Below, piece by piece: positions 42,312 to 51,568 of a DNA stretch of 64,000 nt (within the stretch, counting starts at the first letter, position 1; each line of letters opens with the position of its first letter). This DNA comes from JBHJGP01 sp050331695 (GTDB taxonomy: Bacteria > Pseudomonadota > Alphaproteobacteria > Geminicoccales > Geminicoccaceae): contig JBHJGP010000013.1 in NCBI GenBank assembly GCA_050331695.1, forward strand, positions 124,001 through 188,000. The letters run 5' to 3'. The notes below the pieces were generated by a model, which saw nothing but the letters and a program-made list of their open reading frames with translations, had not been told where the DNA came from and did no database searches. The position numbers and the translations under genes were made by a program.

Positions 42312-43529
42312 ATGGCGGCGACAAGAAACGGTGACGGCGGTCGACGGTCCCGCGCGACAAGCGCGCTGGCTGGTCGCTACGATACGCTGATCTTAGGTGC
42401 CGGCGTTCATGGGCTGGCGATCGCCTACGCCTTGGCCAATCAGGAGCCCAGCGAACGGATAGCCGTCGTCGATACGGTCGCCATCGGCGCCCGCGACGGT
42501 AGGCATGTCACGACGCCCATCGGCTTTTCCGCCCGTGGCCATGTCGGGCTCACGCTCCAGCAACATTCCCGCACCTTCTATCGGCAGGCCGATGAATTGC
42601 TCGGCCGCAACATCTTCTATGCGGAGCGCGGTGCCTTGGTCCTGCCGCCGCGCGGTGAGGGTCAGGCCGCCTTCGAACGCCGCCGGGCCGCCTGGCGCCT
42701 CCACGGCATGGGGGCGTCGGTGAGCGGGCTCGACCGCGCGCGCGGCATGGCGCCGGTTGTGCGCTGGGACGATCGAACGCAAACCGTGGCCGATCTCCCG
42801 ATCCACCTGCCCCAGGTCGCGCTGATCGATCCCCTGGCGCTTTACTGGGGCTATCGCGGGCGGCTCGAAAGCAAAGGGGTTACGCTCAAGAAGGTGGGTG
42901 AGATCGGCAGGCTGATGACGCGGGCGGGAAGCGTTTACGGTCTCGAGCTCGACGCCAAGCAGGTTGTAACCCCCCGGATCGTGGTCGCCGATCCTGTTCT
43001 CGCGATCCGGCTAACAGCCGATATCGGCCACCCGCTGGCGCTGGTTCCGGCGACGACGACAATTCTCGTGAGTGATGTTCTCAGACATTGGCTGGACCCG
43101 TTGGTGCTATTGTTCCCTGATATCAGCGTTGGTCAGGACCGTTCGGGGCGGATCTTCGTGCGTGGCTGGAGGACAGGTGAGGTGGAGCACAATCGGGTGG
43201 CCCTCGCCGACCTCGGCACCATTCTCGACGAGGCCCTGGAAACCATTCCAGCGCTCGCTGGCTGTCAGGCGACGCGCATCGAGACATTGCCCAACGCCGT
43301 CGGATCGGATGGACACGCGCTCGTGGGCCCCGGTGAGATCGACGGTCTGTGGTTCGACGTCGGCTGGGGCGACGCACTTTTCGACGTTGCACCGGCGGTC
43401 GCCGGCCAGCTTGCCCGCTCGATGCGCGCCGGCGCGCTCAGCGAAGAGCTGCGGCCCTTCTCAGCAGCGCGCCATGGCTCCGGCTTGGACAACGGCGCCA
43501 GTCTAAGACCCTTCAAGGCGGTCGCTTGA
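42312..43529 (+). CDS. Divergent sarcosine oxidase beta-subunit-like FAD oxidoreductase
   Basis: About 405 residues form a D-amino-acid-oxidase-type flavoprotein. The dinucleotide motif GAGVHG in YDTLILGAGVHGLAIAYALA resembles the SoxB beta subunit of heterotetrameric sarcosine oxidase, and the last part (VGSDGHALVGPGEIDGLWFDVGWG) matches the FAD-site end of that family. The histidine that binds FMN covalently in canonical SoxB seems absent: the matching region reads VALIDPLALYWGY. The start is uncertain; ATG at 42312 lacks a strong ribosome-binding site and a TTG at 42237 is possible. It overlaps the alpha-like gene by one base. The 245-nt upstream gap 42067-42311 shows no convincing gene or promoter. 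Confidence 0.75.
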   Translation: MAATRNGDGGRRSRATSALAGRYDTLILGAGVHGLAIAYALANQEPSERIAVVDTVAIGARDGRHVTTPIGFSARGHVGLTLQQHSRTFYRQADELLGRNIFYAERGALVLPPRGEGQAAFERRRAAWRLHGMGASVSGLDRARGMAPVVRWDDRTQTVADLPIHLPQVALIDPLALYWGYRGRLESKGVTLKKVGEIGRLMTRAGSVYGLELDAKQVVTPRIVVADPVLAIRLTADIGHPLALVPATTTILVSDVLRHWLDPLVLLFPDISVGQDRSGRIFVRGWRTGEVEHNRVALADLGTILDEALETIPALAGCQATRIETLPNAVGSDGHALVGPGEIDGLWFDVGWGDALFDVAPAVAGQLARSMRAGALSEELRPFSAARHGSGLDNGASLRPFKAVA

Positions 43530-46420
43530 TGGTCTCGAAGAGCCGTCGCCTTGGCCTGGGTTTCGGTTACCTGCTGGACCGCGATCGGCCCCGTCGTTTT
43601 CGCGTCGACCGCAAGACGATAAGGGCGCTCGAAGGTGACACGGTTGCCAGCGCTCTTGTCGCCAACGGCCTGACCATCGGCGGTCGCTCGCCCCGTTTTT
43701 CGAGGGTCAGGGCGTCGAACCGGTTCAGCGGCTTCGGCCGGGGCACCATCGTCCGGCGTGACGGCAGTCTCGTCGACCCGATGGAGGAAGCGGCGCGTGA
43801 GGGGCTACAGCTTCTGCGGCGCGCGGAGCGGCCGGACAGCAGCTGGTTCGACCGGGTTCGTACATACCTTTTGCGAGACGCCGATCACACAGGTGACTTG
43901 GAGCGCTTTGCGGCGTGGTCGCGGCAGGGCTTCGAAGCTCGGGAACCGGGTATCAGGGCGCGCCGGGGTGGGGCGTCGCTGCCCGAGGCGCGCGCCCTGC
44001 CGGACGCCGAACGGATCCACCATCATGTCGACCTGGCGGTCGTCGGCGCTGGTTTTGCCGGTCTGCTCGCGGCCCTGGCCGCGTCGCGGGCCGGGCTTCA
44101 GGTATTGGTCGTCGACGAGCGTAACGAGATTGGCGGCGGTCTGCTCTACGGCAGGTTCGGCGGCGCCCAGCGCAATGCCGATGCGCTGAGACAGCTCCTG
44201 TTCCAGGCGGTCAACCAGCGGCGCTCGATCGTCCAGTTGTGCGGCGCTCGCGTGTTCTGGGCCGATCCGACGAAGCGGCTCCTGGCGGCGCAGGGCCAGC
44301 GGACTCACGATATCCATTTCGATCAGATGATCCTTGCGACCGGTGCCCGTGATCAGGTGCCGTTGTTCGTACACAATGATCTTCCGGGTATCGTCGGTGC
44401 CGACGACGCGCAACGGCTCATGCGGCTCTACGGTCTGCAGCCCGGCAAGCGCGTGGTGATCCAGGCCGTGGATGATCGAGGCTACGAACTGGCGCTCGAT
44501 CTCTTGGAAGCGAACGTCGCCGTCGCCGCCGTCGTCGACATGCGCTCGAGATACGACCTCACCCAGGCGATCGAGACGATCCGGGTATCCGGCACCCGTC
44601 TGATCGCCGGCGCCACGATCGTGCGCGCCGACGGCACCAACCGGGTGCGAAGCGCCACGATCGTGCAGGCCTCAGATGCCAAGGGGCGCCGGCGCCGGTT
44701 CAAGATCAATTGCGACACCATCATCAGCGCCTGCCGCCAGCTGCCGGACGCGGCACTGGCCGGACATCTGGGCGCGCGACTGGTCTTCGATGCCCGCCAA
44801 GGGCGCTTCGTAATCGATCGCTCCGAACTGCCCTCCTGGGCGCATTTGGTGGGTGCAGTGGGCGATGCCATCGATCTGAAAGCAACACTGCAAAGCGTGC
44901 TGAGCGCGATCCAAACCATTACCTCGAAACAGGCCGATCTGGACGAAGCGCTGATCGCCGGCGGCGATCTGGTGGCCGAAGGACCGAGCATCATCCCGAG
45001 CACGCCGCTGCCGCCCCGCAACAGTAAAGCCTTCGTCGACCTGCAAGCGGAAATCACGCTTGGTGATGTCATCGCCATGACCGAGAAGGAGACCTTGGAC
45101 CTCGTCGATACGTTCGCCGCCCTGGGCTTGTCCGAGGTGGCCGGTGCCGATCAGAGAACCTGGGCTGAATTGGCCGTAGCAATGGCTCAACCCTCCTCGG
45201 CGGGGCGTTTTGAGATCGACACCAGCACGACCCCGGCCCGGCCTGTCGCCTTTTCGGCGCTGGCCTCGTTCCAGCCTCAACCGGTCCGACGATTGCCGCT
45301 GGAGGCCGTGCACCAAAACGCCGGCGCTCGGTTCAAGCGCATGGGACGTTGGCTCGGTGTCGAGCAGTTCAACGAACGTGACCGGGGTCCGGCGCTCATC
45401 CGCGAAGACTGTTTGGTTGCGGACCTCTCGGCTCGGCTCTGGATCGATTGCTGTGGCCCGGATGCCGCCCGTTTCCTGGATCGGGTCAGCGCATCGCGGC
45501 ATGGCGACCAGCAGGTCGGCACCAGGGTGCCGGGCTTGTTCTGCGGCGAGCGCGGCATGACAATCGCGGTCGGCGCGGTCGAGCGCTGGGGCGGCGATCA
45601 TTTTGTGATCGAAGCGGAACCGGAGCTCGAAAGCCGGCTATTGGCATGGCTGGAACGGTGGGCGCGAAAACTGGGCCACCGCTGCGATCTGATCGATATC
45701 TCGGCGAGCATCGCGACCTTTTTGATCGGCGGCAAGGATGCCGCGGGCCTGGCCAGCCGGCTGGGCTTTGACGCGAATGACCTCAATCGGCCCAAGCAGG
45801 AAAGAAAGATCTTCAAATCGCGGTCGACCGCCTGGCCGGTGTCGGCCCGAAACGGTGAATGGTTGGGGGCGGGACCACTTCTGATCACCGGTGAAGCCGG
45901 TATCTCCCGGCAGATTTGGGCAACGTTGCTCAAAACCGACGAGGTGCACAAACCCCGAAACGTTGGCCTGGCCATGGTCCGTGCATCGCGCCTTGCTGGC
46001 GGGCAGATCCGCGACGTGCCGTTGGACGAACTGGAAGTCGATCCGTTCGAGCTCGGGCTGGGCGATCTCGTCGCGCTCGACAAAGCGGCATTCGTCGGAC
46101 GCGACGCGCTTATCCCACTTTCGAAGAAGCCGGCAGCACGGCGCACGGTGATTGTCCGGCCGAAGGACAGTCGGCATACGCTCGGCCGGCTCGCCTCGTC
46201 GGTCACCGATGACCGAAAGGTTGTCGGCGAACTCATCGCCGCCCAACATCTGGACGATGGTGCCGCCATCGGTCTGGTCCTCGTTGACGGTGCTCTCGAC
46301 CTTCGTGCGGCCCGGCTACGTATCGACACCGGTGACGACGCGGCCACCGTTGTGTCGGTCTGGAACCTGGATGGCAATCAGGTCGGCCGTCAACGCGCCG
46401 CCCGGAGCGCACACGCGTGA
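43529..46420 (+). CDS. Divergent sarcosine oxidase alpha-subunit-like protein
   Basis: The 963-residue protein has the SoxA architecture: an N-terminal ferredoxin-like fold (LLDRDRPRRFRVDRKTI, then LEGDTVASALVANG), a pyridine-nucleotide-disulphide-type domain (VVGAGFAGLLAALAASRAG at about residue 170, LATGARDQ, later GDAIDLKATL), and a C-terminal aminomethyltransferase/GCV_T folate domain from about residue 560 (CGPDAARFLDRVSASR). Compared with canonical SoxA the linker after the first domain is shortened and the usual RSFKYHRPRG motif reads RSPRFSRVRA. It starts in TGATG with the beta-like stop and ends in ATGA-type overlap with the gamma-like gene. The amine substrate is unknown. Confidence 0.8.
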   Translation: MVSKSRRLGLGFGYLLDRDRPRRFRVDRKTIRALEGDTVASALVANGLTIGGRSPRFSRVRASNRFSGFGRGTIVRRDGSLVDPMEEAAREGLQLLRRAERPDSSWFDRVRTYLLRDADHTGDLERFAAWSRQGFEAREPGIRARRGGASLPEARALPDAERIHHHVDLAVVGAGFAGLLAALAASRAGLQVLVVDERNEIGGGLLYGRFGGAQRNADALRQLLFQAVNQRRSIVQLCGARVFWADPTKRLLAAQGQRTHDIHFDQMILATGARDQVPLFVHNDLPGIVGADDAQRLMRLYGLQPGKRVVIQAVDDRGYELALDLLEANVAVAAVVDMRSRYDLTQAIETIRVSGTRLIAGATIVRADGTNRVRSATIVQASDAKGRRRRFKINCDTIISACRQLPDAALAGHLGARLVFDARQGRFVIDRSELPSWAHLVGAVGDAIDLKATLQSVLSAIQTITSKQADLDEALIAGGDLVAEGPSIIPSTPLPPRNSKAFVDLQAEITLGDVIAMTEKETLDLVDTFAALGLSEVAGADQRTWAELAVAMAQPSSAGRFEIDTSTTPARPVAFSALASFQPQPVRRLPLEAVHQNAGARFKRMGRWLGVEQFNERDRGPALIREDCLVADLSARLWIDCCGPDAARFLDRVSASRHGDQQVGTRVPGLFCGERGMTIAVGAVERWGGDHFVIEAEPELESRLLAWLERWARKLGHRCDLIDISASIATFLIGGKDAAGLASRLGFDANDLNRPKQERKIFKSRSTAWPVSARNGEWLGAGPLLITGEAGISRQIWATLLKTDEVHKPRNVGLAMVRASRLAGGQIRDVPLDELEVDPFELGLGDLVALDKAAFVGRDALIPLSKKPAARRTVIVRPKDSRHTLGRLASSVTDDRKVVGELIAAQHLDDGAAIGLVLVDGALDLRAARLRIDTGDDAATVVSVWNLDGNQVGRQRAARSAHA

Positions 46421-47160
46421 GTGCCCCCGATTGGTTAGAACGAAGCCGTTATACCGGTCCTTTTGACGTCCTGCTCGCCGCCAAAGGTGCCGTTGCCGAA
46501 CAGGTCGCAGGCGTAGCCCTCATCCGGCGATACCGTCCCATTGTGCTCGAGATGAACCAGGCGGGTCAAGCAGGCATCGCAGACTTGTCGGCGTTTCCCC
46601 GGGGCGGCCGGCGGATGATCGGCTACAGCCAGCAGGCGGGCCAGGTCGCGGCCCTGCCAACCCTTTTGCCGTGGACGGCGAAACGCACCGCCCCCGGCCA
46701 TCTGGTGGTCCGGCTCGGTCAGGATCGTGCGATCTGGATGGATTGGGACGAACAGAGACTACGTCCGGCCGGTTCTTCCGGGGGTCCCGGCTTCAGCAAC
46801 GGCGATTATGATTTGCCGCTTGCCCAAACTCATGGCTGGCTCATGGTGCCCGGGCGACAGGCAAGATCTTTGTTCGCGCGCCTGAGCGATGTCGATCTTC
46901 GCCCCGAAACCTTCCGCAACTTCGCCGTGGCCGAGGCCGAGGTGGCAGGCGCGCCATCGTTCATCATCCGTGAGGATTTGGGGTTGATGCCCGCCTTCCA
47001 CTGGCTGGTCGAGCGAAGCCTGGGGCTGTCCGCGCTCAACCGGGCTCTGCTCCACGGCGAACGGCTGGGCGGCGCGTTGATCGGGCTGGACGTGCTGCGC
47101 ATCTACGAAAACGCGGCGAGGAAGAGGCAACAGCCTGCCCGGGTGACGGGCCGGCGCTAA
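46417..47160 (+). CDS. Divergent sarcosine oxidase gamma-subunit-like protein
   Basis: The 247-residue protein resembles the SoxG gamma subunit, a small GCV_T-like fold that packs against alpha: ADLSAFPRGGRRMIGY, a MVPGRQARSLFARLSDVDLR segment, and a FAVAEAEVAGAPSFIIRED segment. Similarity is weak, and it rests mainly on its place after the alpha-like gene, with a GTGA overlap. The complex beta-alpha-gamma would lack the zinc-binding delta subunit. The C-terminal RKRQQPARVTGRR tail is basic. It converges on glpX with 20 nt between. Confidence 0.65.
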   Translation: MSAPDWLERSRYTGPFDVLLAAKGAVAEQVAGVALIRRYRPIVLEMNQAGQAGIADLSAFPRGGRRMIGYSQQAGQVAALPTLLPWTAKRTAPGHLVVRLGQDRAIWMDWDEQRLRPAGSSGGPGFSNGDYDLPLAQTHGWLMVPGRQARSLFARLSDVDLRPETFRNFAVAEAEVAGAPSFIIREDLGLMPAFHWLVERSLGLSALNRALLHGERLGGALIGLDVLRIYENAARKRQQPARVTGRR

Positions 47161-47180
47161 CCCATAGCTTGGACGCGGAT

Positions 47181-48185
47181 TCAGCCCAGCCGAGCCGTTC
47201 CGAAGTGGGGCACGACCTCGTCTTTGCGCGGCAGATAGTGCTCAGCTTCGATGGTTCTCACGGTACCGGTCTTAGAGCGCATTACGATCGAATGGGTGAT
47301 CAGCCGGTCGCCGAACCGGCGGCCGCCGCGGAGCATGGTCCCATCGGTGACGCCGGAGGCGGCGAACATCACATCGCCTCGTGCGAGTTCGGTCTCGGTA
47401 TAAACCTTCTCCAGGTCTTCGACGCCCATGCGGCGCGCCCGCTCCCGCTCGCCTTCGTTTCGATACCAAAGCCGGCCCTGCATCTGGCCGCCGATACAAC
47501 GGAGCGCCGCCGCCGCCAGCACGCCCTCGGGCGAGCCGCCGATGCCCATGTAGATGTCGATGCCGCTGGTCTGCCGGCTGGTTGCGATGACACCGGCGAC
47601 GTCACCGTCGCGGATCAGGAGAATGCGGGCACCCGCCTCGCGTACGGCGCTGATCAGTTTTTCGTGGCGGGGGCGGTCGAGGATCAGGACGACCAGATCG
47701 TCGATCGGCACACCTTTGGCCTCGGCCAAACGGCCGAGATTTTCGGCCGGTGGCGCGGTGATGTCGAGCAAGCCTTCCGGCAGGCCGCCGCCGATGGCGA
47801 TCTTGTCCATGTAAATGTCGGGCGCATTCAAGAAATTTCCTTCGGTCGCCATGGCGATACAGGCGATCGCGTTCGGGCCGCCGGTCGCGGTAATCGTGGT
47901 TCCCTCCAGCGGATCGAGGGCGATGTCGACCTTAGGCCCCCGGCCGGTGCCAACCTTCTCACCGATGTAGAGCATCGGCGCCTCGTCCCGCTCGCCCTCA
48001 CCGATCACCACGGTGCCGTCGATGTCGATCACGTTGAGCGCGTTGCGCATGGCATCGACGGCGGCCTGGTCGGCGGCCTTCTCGTCGCCGCGGCCCATCA
48101 GACGAGCACTGGCGATGGCGGCTGCCTCGGTCACCCGCACGGTTTCGAGCGCCAGATTTCGGTCCTCGCTCTGGTAGGTGGACAT
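47181..48185 (-). CDS. glpX: Class II fructose-1,6-bisphosphatase
   Basis: GlpX dephosphorylates fructose-1,6-bisphosphate in gluconeogenesis. The 334 residues contain the metal and phosphate motifs IGEGERDEAPMLYIGE and ALDPLEGTTITA near residues 60-95, and IYMGIGGSPEGVLAAAAL. It follows hom by 29 nt and is the third gene in the aminotransferase-hom-glpX order common in alphaproteobacteria. The recJ gene that often follows is not here; the operon ends at the oxidase cluster. Confidence 0.96.
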   Translation of the reverse strand: MSTYQSEDRNLALETVRVTEAAAIASARLMGRGDEKAADQAAVDAMRNALNVIDIDGTVVIGEGERDEAPMLYIGEKVGTGRGPKVDIALDPLEGTTITATGGPNAIACIAMATEGNFLNAPDIYMDKIAIGGGLPEGLLDITAPPAENLGRLAEAKGVPIDDLVVLILDRPRHEKLISAVREAGARILLIRDGDVAGVIATSRQTSGIDIYMGIGGSPEGVLAAAALRCIGGQMQGRLWYRNEGERERARRMGVEDLEKVYTETELARGDVMFAASGVTDGTMLRGGRRFGDRLITHSIVMRSKTGTVRTIEAEHYLPRKDEVVPHFGTARLG

Positions 48186-48214
48186 GGTCGGTCTCCCGTC
48201 TGGTGAGCGTTGAT

Positions 48215-49507
48215 CTACAAGGTTTCGATGCGGATCATCATCGGCGGCTCACGAACGCTCGCGAGCGCGGCGATACGATCGAGGGCGGCGGTCAGCCGGG
48301 CCTCCTTGCTTTCGTGCGTCGTGAGCACGATCGGCACCGGCTGGTCAGAAGCCCTTTGGCGTTGGATCATCGTTTCCACCGAAACATCCTCGTCGCGGAG
48401 ACAAGCGGCGATCTCCGCCAAGACACCCGTCTGGTCGTCGACCATGAGCCGCAGATAGTAGGCGCCGAAATGATCGGTCATGGGTTGCGTGACAGGCGCG
48501 ATCAGGCTCGGAGCCGGCGTGCCGAAAGCCGGTACCCGCCAGCCCCGGGCCAGATCGCAAAGATCCGCAACGACCGCCGAGCCGGTCGGCTCCGCGCCGG
48601 CGCCGCGGCCGACGAACAGCGTCGTGCCGACACTATCGCCTTCGGCGACGACGGCATTGTAGACGCCCTCCACCTGGGCGATCGGTCGCCCGGCGCCGAC
48701 CATGGTCGGATGGACCCGCTGCTCCAGGCCGGCCGAGGTCATGCGGACAACGCCCAGAAGCTTGATCCGATAGCCCAACTCCTCGGCGAAGGTGATGTCG
48801 AGCGCGCTGACCTGGCGAATGCCTTCGATATGGCTCGCGTCGAAGGCGGGTTTGGTGCCAAAGGCGATGCTGGCGAGAAGGGCGAGCTTGTGCGCCGCGT
48901 CGATACCGTCGACGTCAAAGGATGGATCGGCCTCGGCGAAGCCCAGCGCCTGGGCTTCTGTCAGCACCTGATCGAAGTCGCGGGCGGTCTCCCGCATGCT
49001 CGACAGGATATAGTTGCAGGTGCCGTTGAGAATGCCGTAGACGCGCTCGATCCGATTGCCGACGAGCCCGTCGCGCAAGGCTTTGACGATCGGTATGCCG
49101 CCGGCGACGCCGGCTTCATAGGCGAGCACAGCGCCACTCTGCTCGGCCCGAGCCGCCAGCGCGGCGCCATGGTGCGCAAGCAAGGCCTTGTTGGCGGTGA
49201 CCACCGATTTGCCGCTCTCGAGCGCCGTCTCGATAAGTTGCTTGGCAAGGCCGTCCTCGCCGCCGATCAATTCGACGACGACGTCGATGTCCTCGGCGTT
49301 GGCGAGCGCCAGGGCGTCGTCCTCCCAGCGGTAGGCGCTGGTGTCCACCGGCCGGTTCTTCGATCGATCGCTCGCCGAGACCGCTGTGACCACCAGTTGC
49401 CGTCCGCTTCGCTGGGCGATCAGCTCGCCCTGCTCTTGAAGAATCCGAAGCGTTCCGCAACCGACCGTGCCGAGACCGGCGATGCCTAGACGAAGGGGGT
49501 CAACCAT
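48215..49507 (-). CDS. hom: Homoserine dehydrogenase
   Basis: Hom reduces aspartate semialdehyde to homoserine for threonine and methionine. The 430 residues have the Rossmann motif GLGTVGCG, the catalytic block TANKALLAHHG, the signature GIDAAHKLALLASIAFG and a C-terminal ACT domain (about 345-430) for feedback control by threonine. It overlaps the aminotransferase stop by 8 nt. Confidence 0.96.
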   Translation of the reverse strand: MVDPLRLGIAGLGTVGCGTLRILQEQGELIAQRSGRQLVVTAVSASDRSKNRPVDTSAYRWEDDALALANAEDIDVVVELIGGEDGLAKQLIETALESGKSVVTANKALLAHHGAALAARAEQSGAVLAYEAGVAGGIPIVKALRDGLVGNRIERVYGILNGTCNYILSSMRETARDFDQVLTEAQALGFAEADPSFDVDGIDAAHKLALLASIAFGTKPAFDASHIEGIRQVSALDITFAEELGYRIKLLGVVRMTSAGLEQRVHPTMVGAGRPIAQVEGVYNAVVAEGDSVGTTLFVGRGAGAEPTGSAVVADLCDLARGWRVPAFGTPAPSLIAPVTQPMTDHFGAYYLRLMVDDQTGVLAEIAACLRDEDVSVETMIQRQRASDQPVPIVLTTHESKEARLTAALDRIAALASVREPPMMIRIETL

Positions 49508-50726
49508 GGGCGGTGGCCTCGGTGAGCTCGGATGATGCAGGCGTCAGATTATCGTGGCGGGTCATGAAGGCCTTGATGTTGCGCACCGCCTGCCTCAGCC
49601 GCTGACGGTTTTCGACCAAAGCCATGCGCACATGTCCATCTCCGTATTCGCCGAAGCCCAGTCCCGGAGAGACCGCGACGTTAGCCTCCTCAAGCAACAG
49701 TTTGGAGAAACCCAAAGACCCCAGATGGCGGAAGCGATCGGGAATCGGTGCCCAGGCGAACATGGTCGCCGGTGGCGACGGAACCGGCCAGCCCGCGGCG
49801 CCGAGCCCCTCAATCAAGACGTCTCGTCTTGCCCGGTAGCGCTGCCGGATCTCGTCGACGCAGTTCTGGGGGCCGTTGAGCGCGGCCGTCGCAGCGACCT
49901 GGATCGGCGTGAAGGCGCCGTAATCCAGGTAGGATTTAATCCGAGTGAGCGCCGCGATCAGGTCCCGGTTGCCGGCGGCGAAGCCGATCCGCCAACCGGG
50001 CATCGAGTAGGTCTTGGAAAGGCTTGAAAATTCGACGGCCACGTCGAAGGCGCCGGGTATTTCCAGGATCGATGGCGGCGGCTGATCGAAGTAGATCTCG
50101 GAATAGGCGATGTCCGAGAGGATCCACATTTCATGGCGTTTGGCGAACGCAACCGCTTCTTTGTAGAAGTTCCGATCGACGGTGAGGGCGGTCGGATTGG
50201 ACGGAAAATTCAGCACCATCGCCACCGGCGGCGGCACCGAATGCTGGGCGGCGCGGGCCATTTCGCCGATCAGGTCGACATCCGGTCCGACCGGCACGTG
50301 GCGGATCGTGGCGTCCGCGATGATGAAGCCGAACGCGTGGATCGGATAGCTGGGGTTGGGCGCGAGGATGACGTCGCCCGGTGCCGAGATCACCTGCGCC
50401 AGATTGGCGAGCCCCTCCTTCGAGCCGAGCGTGACGCAGATATGCGTGTCCGGATCGAGCTCGACCCCGAAGCGGCGCGCATAGTAGCCCGCGAGCGCCC
50501 GGCGGAGACCGGGGATGCCGCGCGATGCGGAGTAGCGATGGGTCTTGGGATTGCGCGCGGTCTCGACCAGTTTTTCAACGATATGCTCCGGCGTTGCCCC
50601 ATCGGGATTGCCCATGCCGAGATCGATGACGTCACGGCCGGCGGCCCGCGCGCTCGCCTTCATCTCGTTGACCTCGGCGAAGACGTAAGGAGGCATGCGG
50701 CGCATGCGATGGAACGGGTGTCTCAA
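49500..50726 (-). CDS. Class I/II PLP aminotransferase (LL-DAP/alanine type)
   Basis: The 408-residue fold-type-I aminotransferase has the PLP lysine in SLSKTYSMPGWR near residue 240, FPSNPTALTVD, and an N-terminal RRMPPYVFAEVN motif found in AlaC/LL-diaminopimelate aminotransferase-like enzymes. The order aminotransferase-hom-glpX is conserved in the class and suggests a role in aspartate-family amino acids, but the substrate is not certain; such genes are often labelled AlaC. The TTG at 50726 keeps the conserved N-terminus, with ATGs at 50705 and 50696 as alternatives. Confidence 0.88.
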   Translation of the reverse strand: MRHPFHRMRRMPPYVFAEVNEMKASARAAGRDVIDLGMGNPDGATPEHIVEKLVETARNPKTHRYSASRGIPGLRRALAGYYARRFGVELDPDTHICVTLGSKEGLANLAQVISAPGDVILAPNPSYPIHAFGFIIADATIRHVPVGPDVDLIGEMARAAQHSVPPPVAMVLNFPSNPTALTVDRNFYKEAVAFAKRHEMWILSDIAYSEIYFDQPPPSILEIPGAFDVAVEFSSLSKTYSMPGWRIGFAAGNRDLIAALTRIKSYLDYGAFTPIQVAATAALNGPQNCVDEIRQRYRARRDVLIEGLGAAGWPVPSPPATMFAWAPIPDRFRHLGSLGFSKLLLEEANVAVSPGLGFGEYGDGHVRMALVENRQRLRQAVRNIKAFMTRHDNLTPASSELTEATAHG

Positions 50727-50812
50727 CGGTCGGTCTTTCGTCTTTTGACCAGCCTGGGGGAATCAGCTGGCTTTAGCGCAGAAGACCGTTTGTGTCAGAT
50801 GCACGGCAAAGG

Positions 50813-51568
50813 TCAATCGAGCGTGACCGTAAAGAGTTGCACCAGCTCCCCTTGCTCGCCGTTGGCGTTCAGCACTTCGATGCGTCCGGCGTCGGCACCC
50901 AGACGAATGAGCGCCAATGCCGTCTGGCGGGCGCGGTTGACGGCAACCACCGCGTCCTCGCCGTGGCCCTGAACCTTGATCAGGTCCTGGGCGGCGATGG
51001 ATGTAAGCCAGTTATTCAGCGCATCCAGCTGCTGATCTTCGATATCCGTCTGGTCCTCGGCGAAAGCGATCGAGATGGGATTTTCCGGCTCGATCACCCC
51101 TGAGCGCAATGCCGCCGCGGTTGAGGTGTCGGCGATCGGCGGCGCCACGCTCAACGGATCAGGCTCGCCGAAGACGGATTGGCGGAGCAGGTTCGATAGC
51201 TTGTCGGGATCCGTCGCTTCGACCTCGCCGGTCGCCGACTGCAGGGGCGGCTGCGGAGCGCCCGGAATCGCCGGTGGCGTTGGCGCCGTCGGAACCGGTT
51301 CCGGCTCGGACCGGGGCGGCGGCGGTAACGCGCTCTTGCCCGCCCGGTGGCGCAGTACTTCCGCGGTGTAGCGCGCGTTTTCGCGGTCGGCCGCCAGGCC
51401 CTCGGAGATTTCGCGCCGCTGCTGGACCGAATAGGTCAGCTTCGGCCGCTCCGGCACGTCGGCCAGGCGCGGAACCGCCTCCTCGGCCGGCGCCTGATCG
51501 CCAGCGCCGCCGGTGCAGGCCGACGCCATCACCAAAGACATCAGACAGACGAAAAATGCTCTTGCCAT
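50813..51568 (-). CDS. Putative lipoprotein with OmpA-like C-terminal region
   Basis: I do not recognise a named family. The 251-residue protein starts MARAFFVCLMSLVMASAC, a lipoprotein signal with the cysteine at residue 18. A proline-rich middle region (about 90-115) may span the periplasm. The C-terminal 90 residues (ISIAFAEDQTDIEDQQLDAL, then VQGHGED) resemble the OmpA/peptidoglycan-binding type fold, with reduced conservation of the binding residues. The ATG at 51568 was preferred over an open frame to 51733 because the signal starts there. The 289-nt gap to phaC carries no other gene. Confidence 0.65.
   Translation of the reverse strand: MARAFFVCLMSLVMASACTGGAGDQAPAEEAVPRLADVPERPKLTYSVQQRREISEGLAADRENARYTAEVLRHRAGKSALPPPPRSEPEPVPTAPTPPAIPGAPQPPLQSATGEVEATDPDKLSNLLRQSVFGEPDPLSVAPPIADTSTAAALRSGVIEPENPISIAFAEDQTDIEDQQLDALNNWLTSIAAQDLIKVQGHGEDAVVAVNRARQTALALIRLGADAGRIEVLNANGEQGELVQLFTVTLD

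Noticed and set aside
42097..42360. Small frames on both strands in the gap before the oxidase genes
   Set aside because: They lack ribosome-binding sites and similarity, and partly overlap the oxidase beta-like gene.
48203..49489. Plus-strand frame of about 430 codons
   Set aside because: It mirrors hom, which is unambiguous.
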